18,368 nt of DNA from Euryarchaeota archaeon UBA58 (GTDB taxonomy: Archaea; Thermoplasmatota; Poseidoniia; Poseidoniales; Thalassarchaeaceae): positions 113,305-131,672 of the forward strand of contig DAHR01000013.1 of assembly GCA_002498525.1 (NCBI GenBank), in the 5' to 3' direction. Both the position numbers and the translations under genes were made by a program. Positions within the stretch are counted from its first letter, which is position 1; each line of letters starts with the position of its first letter. The notes beneath the pieces were generated by a model that saw only the letters and a list, made by a program, of their open reading frames with translations, did not search any database and was not told the origin of the DNA. Positions 14,399-18,368 of the stretch are shown one piece after another.

Positions 14399-15148
14399 AT
14401 GATGGATTGGGTATTCCTGCTTCTGCTCGTGACTTTCGCTGCCGCGACGGTTCAGTCAGCAACCGGATTCGGATTCGGACTCATCGCAGTGCCCGCCTTC
14501 CTGATTGTGCTTGATTCGGCAGAGGCGATTCAATTGGTGATTATCATCACACTCGCCATGTCCTGCGTGCACTGGCCGAAGTTGCGAGGAATAGCACCTC
14601 GCCATCTACTGAAATGGCTCTCGTTCGGCTGCCTCTTGGGATTTCCCCTAGGAATCTTCGCCTATGCACAAATGGATCTTGAAGCGATCAAAATGACTGT
14701 GGCGCTATTGATAATCCTCATCAGTCTGGAGAACGGATGGAATCGGTTTGGGCAGGGAAAAATTCGTCTCCCCTCGGAGTTGGAAGAGCTCCGTCCAGCG
14801 GTTCTTACAGGCGTCGGCGTCGGCTCTGGCTTGATGGCCAGCAGCCTTGCCATGCCGGGTCCCGCAGTGATGCTCTATCTGTCGAGGACGGGGCTTGAGA
14901 AGAACCAGATTCGCGCAACCATTCTGACCTACTTCATCTTCGCTTATGGCGGGGCATTGCTGATGCAGACAGCATTGATTGGTATTGAATCTGAGACTTG
15001 GCTAAACGCAGCCTTCCTGATACCTGCCGCACTGGTCGGGGTAGTTGCTGGAGATCTGATTTCAAAGAAGATAAATCAACAACTGTTCGAGGCTCTGGTG
15101 CTGATGATATTGCTCTTCACTGGTATTTTCATGCTCTTGAACCGATGA
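14399..15148 (+). CDS. TauE/SafE-family anion (sulfite/sulfonate) exporter
   Basis: A ~250-residue permease with about eight hydrophobic segments. TVQSATGFGFGLIAVPAFLI near the N-terminus is the family signature, and the second half repeats it as LTGVGVGSGLMASSLAMPGPAVMLYL. TauE/SafE proteins export sulfite, sulfoacetate or related organosulfur anions in characterised bacteria. The frame is open back to 14282, but only through a TTG and a charged leader without homology; ATGATG at 14399/14402 places the first membrane helix directly at the start. AAAATAGC (~14366) lies about 33 bases ahead as a possible TATA box. The desulfhydrase/sulfo-lyase gene begins 30 bases downstream, suggesting that this protein exports its sulfur product. 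Confidence 0.86.
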   Translation: MMDWVFLLLLVTFAAATVQSATGFGFGLIAVPAFLIVLDSAEAIQLVIIITLAMSCVHWPKLRGIAPRHLLKWLSFGCLLGFPLGIFAYAQMDLEAIKMTVALLIILISLENGWNRFGQGKIRLPSELEELRPAVLTGVGVGSGLMASSLAMPGPAVMLYLSRTGLEKNQIRATILTYFIFAYGGALLMQTALIGIESETWLNAAFLIPAALVGVVAGDLISKKINQQLFEALVLMILLFTGIFMLLNR

Positions 15149-15178
15149 TCGAAACAAGGTGAACACAATTACGAAACC

Positions 15179-16210
15179 ATGAGGAATATCATGCTGACCA
15201 AGAATTTCCAACGAGTCGAACTGGCCCACACACCGACGCCGCTTGAATTTCTAGATAATCTGAGCGCCGAGTTGAATGGCCCGAGGATTTGGGTCAAGAG
15301 GGACGACTGCACTGGACTCGCCATGGGGGGGAACAAAGCCCGCCAATTGGAATTCTACCTTGGCGATGCAGTTGCGAAGGGAGCAGACACCATTCTGACA
15401 ACCGGTGCAGTGCAGTCGAATCATCTCCGAATGACCATCGCAGCGGCGAGGAAACTCGGTCTTGAGGTAGAGGTGCAACTTGAGGAGCGAGTTCCGGATC
15501 GAAAGCCGGAGTACTACGATTCGGGGAATCCCTTCCTGATGAGATTGATGGGGGCTAAAATCAGCCATTATCCGGTTGGCGAGGATGAAGAAGGAGCCGA
15601 TGATGCCCTCCATAGACGAGCTGATGAGATACGCAAGGCTGGTGGCAATCCTTACGTCATTCCACTTTCAAAGAATCATCGACCGTTCGGCTCTCTGGGT
15701 TATGTCAAGTGCGCCGAAGAATTGTTACTTCAGTTTCAACAAGAATCGTTGCAAATCGACGGAATTGTCCTAGCGACCGGCAGTGCAGCGACTCAGGCAG
15801 GGTTGTTGACTGGACTGAGAGCCATGGGCAGCGACATCCCAGTCTATGGCTTCTGTGTCAGACGTGATCAGGCTGCTCAGGCTGAGCGAGTCTTCAACAC
15901 CGCTCAGAGAGTATCGAAGATGATAGGTCACGAAGGTGTTGTGGTCAGTTCTGACGTCTGGGTCGATGACCGCATGCTGCATCCGGGTTATGGACGGTTG
16001 AACGAGAGGCTGCTTGCAGCGATTCGACTCACCGCCCGCTGCGAAGGTCTGTTGCTCGACCCCACTTACAGCGGCAAGTCGATGGCTGGACTGATTCATC
16101 TGGTCACCAACGGCCATTTCACACGAGATCAAACGGTGGTTTTCCTTCACACAGGAGGCACACCAGCTTTGTTCGGTTACCCTGAGATTCTTCAAAGCAA
16201 ACTCGATTGA
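15179..16210 (+). CDS. D-cysteine desulfhydrase / L-cysteate sulfo-lyase family PLP enzyme
   Basis: A fold-type II PLP enzyme of the ACC deaminase/D-cysteine desulfhydrase group, 343 residues as usual. Seen: TPTPLEFLDNLSAEL (~18-32), WVKRDDCTGLAMGGNKARQLEF with Schiff-base Lys ~53, GAVQSNHLRM (~76-84), YVIPL..........GSLGYV, ATGSAATQAGL, LDPTYSGKSMAGLI and the phosphate-binding FLHTGGTPALFGY near the end. Members release sulfide, pyruvate and ammonia from D-cysteine, or sulfite from L-cysteate (CuyA). The RDDCTGLA wording, in place of RDDVTPMA of E. coli DcyD, and the adjoining TauE-type exporter favour the cysteate reaction, but this is inference. The ATG at 15191 is an alternative start. 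Likely co-transcribed with the exporter. Confidence 0.88.
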   Translation: MRNIMLTKNFQRVELAHTPTPLEFLDNLSAELNGPRIWVKRDDCTGLAMGGNKARQLEFYLGDAVAKGADTILTTGAVQSNHLRMTIAAARKLGLEVEVQLEERVPDRKPEYYDSGNPFLMRLMGAKISHYPVGEDEEGADDALHRRADEIRKAGGNPYVIPLSKNHRPFGSLGYVKCAEELLLQFQQESLQIDGIVLATGSAATQAGLLTGLRAMGSDIPVYGFCVRRDQAAQAERVFNTAQRVSKMIGHEGVVVSSDVWVDDRMLHPGYGRLNERLLAAIRLTARCEGLLLDPTYSGKSMAGLIHLVTNGHFTRDQTVVFLHTGGTPALFGYPEILQSKLD

Positions 16211-16322
16211 ACAGAGATTGATCTGCGCTCTCCTTTGCAGGTGCAATGGATGCTGGACCCTCCAGGCAAAATATTCCAATGGCCATATTCAAGCGATATC
16301 GAAGTCGATGATTAGATTTCAT

Positions 16323-16330
16323 TGATAAAT
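16323..16330 (+). promoter_or_regulatory. TATA-like box upstream of aspS
   Basis: TGATAAAT lies ~25 bases before the in-frame ATG at 16351 and would suit a leaderless aspS transcript from that codon. AAAATATT (16268-16275) and CATATTC (16284-16290) in the same 125-base gap are alternatives that would serve the ATG at 16336. Confidence 0.4.
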
Positions 16331-16335
16331 CGAAG

Positions 16336-17760
16336 ATGGGACGCGATGGTATGCGGGACAGCAGTGGATGGCACCCGACCGCCTTCCGAAGCCACACGAT
16401 TGGCCAAATTGTCAGCGGTGGCGCTGATCTCGTTGGAGAGGAAGTCTCCATCGCCGGCTACGCTGAAACTGTGCGCGGACGCGGCGCAATCGCCTTCATC
16501 ATGCTGCGCGACGGCACCGGCCACATCCAAGCCTTCGCAAAGAAGGATAACATGGAAGAAGCAACTTTCGACGCCCTGCAATCAGCAACCAGAGAGTCGA
16601 CAATTCAAGTCACTGGACCCGTGGCCCAGAAGCGACCCCCCAAGACCAAGGAAGGCGAGGCGCCTCCGGCGCCCGAATTTGAGATACAGGTGACTTCAGC
16701 TGTGATACTATCCTCTGCGGATGCGCCATTGCCAGTGGGCGTAATCGACGATGTGAATGTCGGCCTTGACATTCGGCTCGACAACCGCTACCTCGACCTG
16801 CGTCGAGCCCATGTGAATGCGAGGTTCCAGATGCGCAGCAAGGTCCTGCAGTACGGCCGCGACCACCTCATCACCGAGGGCTTCGCGGAGATCAACAGCC
16901 CGAAGATAATCGCCGCGGCCGCCGAAGGCGGAACCAACCTGTTCCCGATGATGTACTTCGACACACCTGCATTCCTCTCCCAGTCGCCGCAACTCTACAA
17001 GCAATTGGCAATTCTGGGCGGGCTCGAGCGAGTCTTTGAGATCGGACCGGCATTCAGAGCCGAGAAGCACGATACTTACCGTCATTTGAACGAATTCATC
17101 TCCTTCGATATCGAGGGTGCGTGGATGAACGACGAGGATGTGATGTGTGTGCAGGAGCGAATGATTCACCACATTTGGACACAGGTTGCAGCCAATGACC
17201 AGAACCTGATAGATGTCATCAACGAATACAAGACCTCACAAGGCGAAGAAACGATTTCCGTGGATATTCCTCAACTTCCGTTCCCCCGCATCTCTTATTG
17301 TGAAGCTATTGTGATTGTGCAGAATGGCGGCGGCGAGATTGAGTGGGGTGACGATATCGAGAGTCACCACTGCGATATCATAGCCGCCGAGTATCCCGGT
17401 TTCCACTTTTTGCCTCGATGGCCGATGGCGATGAAGCCGTTTTACATCTATCACAATGAAGATGAGAAGGGCGCGACTGGTGGGCAGTTGAGCCGAGGTT
17501 TCGATTTGAATTATGGCAGAGATGAGATGACAAGTGGCGGTCAGCGAGAACATCGAGTGGATGTTCTCGAGCAGAATCTTCGAAACATGGATTTGGATCC
17601 GAAAGATTTCACTTTCTACACAGATGGTTTTCGCTACGGCGCGCCACCGCACGCCGGTTGGGGATTGGGTGTCGCTAGACTTCTGATGGTTTTGACCGGT
17701 GCTGGGAATGTCAGAGAAGTCGTTCTCTTCCCTCGCGACCGCTCTCGCGTTACACCGTGA
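16336..17760 (+). CDS. aspS: aspartyl-tRNA synthetase, archaeal type
   Basis: A class II synthetase that charges tRNA(Asp), and possibly also tRNA(Asn) in organisms lacking AsnRS. It has an N-terminal OB-fold anticodon domain (~20-130, VSIAGYAETVRGRGAIAFIMLRD) and a catalytic core with LDIRLDNRYLDLRR (~143-157), TEGFAEINSPKIIA (motif 1 region), LSQSPQLYKQ, motif 2 FRAEKHDTYRHLNEF (~240-254), PFPRISYCEA and SSGGQREHR-like TSGGQREHR. Motif 3 lies in GWGLGVARLLMVL, and it ends FPRDRSRVTP, the AspRS rather than AsnRS ending. A Pro/Lys-rich insert (~97-113) sits between the two domains. The ATG at 16351 (residue 6) may be the true start given the TATA-like box at 16323. At 474 residues it is slightly longer than the ~438 of typical archaeal enzymes. 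Confidence 0.95.
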   Translation: MGRDGMRDSSGWHPTAFRSHTIGQIVSGGADLVGEEVSIAGYAETVRGRGAIAFIMLRDGTGHIQAFAKKDNMEEATFDALQSATRESTIQVTGPVAQKRPPKTKEGEAPPAPEFEIQVTSAVILSSADAPLPVGVIDDVNVGLDIRLDNRYLDLRRAHVNARFQMRSKVLQYGRDHLITEGFAEINSPKIIAAAAEGGTNLFPMMYFDTPAFLSQSPQLYKQLAILGGLERVFEIGPAFRAEKHDTYRHLNEFISFDIEGAWMNDEDVMCVQERMIHHIWTQVAANDQNLIDVINEYKTSQGEETISVDIPQLPFPRISYCEAIVIVQNGGGEIEWGDDIESHHCDIIAAEYPGFHFLPRWPMAMKPFYIYHNEDEKGATGGQLSRGFDLNYGRDEMTSGGQREHRVDVLEQNLRNMDLDPKDFTFYTDGFRYGAPPHAGWGLGVARLLMVLTGAGNVREVVLFPRDRSRVTP

Positions 17761-17813
17761 CCAACGTCACCGCCCAAACCAAGTTTTCCAGGTTCCCACG
17801 CTGATCGTTTTCA

Positions 17814-17840
17814 TTCGGTCGCGCCGCCAGTGCGACCGAA
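17814..17840. repeat. perfect 9-bp inverted repeat after aspS
   Basis: TTCGGTCGC and GCGACCGAA flank a 9-base loop, 53 bases past the aspS stop. The plus side is followed by A-rich AAGAAA and preceded by GTTTTC, so it is not a standard plus-strand terminator; it may still end or protect the aspS mRNA. Confidence 0.4.
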
Positions 17841-17860
17841 AAGAAAGGGTATGGATTACC

Positions 17861-17879
17861 CTCTCCGAGAATCGGAGAG
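17861..17879 (+). promoter_or_regulatory. hairpin covering the ribosome-binding site of the formyltransferase gene
   Basis: CTCTCCGA-GAA-TCGGAGAG is a perfect 8-bp stem ending 4 bases before the ATG at 17884. Its 3' arm contains GGAGAG, the only good ribosome-binding site, so folding would block initiation. Confidence 0.45.
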
Positions 17880-17883
17880 AGTC

Positions 17884-18368
17884 ATGTCGGACAAGCCGCG
17901 CTTCGCATATCTACTGCTGAAGGAACACCCGTACGGCAGAGAAATGCTGCGCCAAATCCTCTCAGAAGGTTACGTTCCAACAATCGTGATTTCCGAAGAT
18001 TCAGCAGTCGGCGACGAGGAGCGAGAGAAATTCCTCAAGCGAATCGAAGGCAATGACATCGCACCGACCATTTCGGCGCAGTTGGCTGAATTGGCGGCTG
18101 ACGGAGTCTATGTTCCACACATCGAAGTGCCACGCCACAACACAGAACATGTGATGCCACACTTGGCAGATTTACCACTCGACCTCATCGTTTTCGGCGG
18201 CACGAGAATCATCCGCGGAGAGATTCTTGATCATCCACGGAACGGCGTCATAAACAGCCATCCTGGACTTCTACCAGATTGCCGAGGATCCGCATCTCCA
18301 GCTTGGAGCGTCTATCACGACATCCCAATCGGCTCCTCGACCCACTTCTGCGACAACGGAATCGACAC
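17884..18368 (+). CDS. formyltransferase-fold protein, 3' end cut by window
   Basis: About 161 residues are visible in an open frame that runs off the right edge. A Rossmann-like N-terminal half (RFAYLLLKEHPYGREMLRQIL, then PTIVISED) leads to DLIVFGGTRIIRGEIL (~100-115) and the formyltransferase signature GVINSHPGLLPDCRG (~121-135), with the catalytic Asn ~124 and His ~126. Next comes PIGSSTHFCDNGID, where the conserved Asp of the family is expected. This fold transfers or hydrolyses a formyl group from 10-formyltetrahydrofolate (PurN, Fmt, sugar-nucleotide formyltransferases). The wording fits none of these precisely, so I give only the fold. The ATG at 17884 has GGAGAGAG just upstream. It lies 123 bases after aspS. 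Confidence 0.8.
   Translation, partial: MSDKPRFAYLLLKEHPYGREMLRQILSEGYVPTIVISEDSAVGDEEREKFLKRIEGNDIAPTISAQLAELAADGVYVPHIEVPRHNTEHVMPHLADLPLDLIVFGGTRIIRGEILDHPRNGVINSHPGLLPDCRGSASPAWSVYHDIPIGSSTHFCDNGID

Noticed and set aside
16211..16335. A possible tRNA or small RNA in the gap before aspS
   Set aside because: No T-loop GTTCRA sequence or cloverleaf pairing is visible; AT-rich boxes explain the gap as promoter sequence.

Overview
The window looks like chromosomal DNA from a euryarchaeon, most likely a marine planktonic one such as Marine Group II (Poseidoniales). The informational and housekeeping genes are archaeal: ribosomal protein L40e, a UPF0147 protein, membrane-anchored LonB protease, archaeal-type aspartyl-tRNA synthetase, and TrmI with its methyltransferase motifs. 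These sit among bacterial- or eukaryote-like metabolic and transport genes: a long PurA, an ALDH4A1-type P5C dehydrogenase, LysE, TauE/SafE and GtrA. Such a mixture is typical of that lineage. The lineage call is inference from gene content; there is no rRNA in the window.

Layout. 1-3365 (minus): purA, then a small Cys/His protein, then a proline-catabolism aldehyde dehydrogenase cut by the left edge. 3527-4352 (plus): L40e and a LysE-family exporter. The exporter meets, tail to tail with a 6-base overlap, a class-V PLP enzyme (4347-5462, minus). 5675-12228 (minus): from upstream to downstream, a ~1055-residue membrane-anchored surface protein with an N-terminal thioredoxin/Omp28-like domain, lonB, an isoaspartyl peptidase/asparaginase and a UPF0147 protein. 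12229-12384 is a divergent promoter region with a perfect 16-bp palindrome between two TATA-like boxes. 12385-14277 (plus): a tight cluster of trmI, a 77-residue membrane protein, an ABM-fold protein and a GtrA-like protein; the first three overlap. 14399-16210 (plus): a TauE/SafE exporter followed after 30 bases by a D-cysteine desulfhydrase/L-cysteate sulfo-lyase family PLP enzyme, a pairing that suggests sulfonate or sulfur amino acid breakdown with export of the sulfur product. 16336-17760: aspS. 17884-end: start of a formyltransferase-fold gene cut by the right edge.

Coding density is high. No intergenic gap exceeds about 220 bases, and I saw no tRNA, rRNA, CRISPR array, insertion sequence or attachment site. 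The lonB-asparaginase-UPF0147 block is a plausible protein-quality-control transcription unit (proteolysis plus hydrolysis of beta-aspartyl peptides). The points most worth a second look are the TauE plus cysteate-lyase-like pair, the thioredoxin-headed surface protein with its unusual cytoplasmic tail, the operator-like palindrome at 12289-12304, and a plus-strand hairpin with a pyrimidine-rich tail at 1677-1745 beside a possible decayed small gene.
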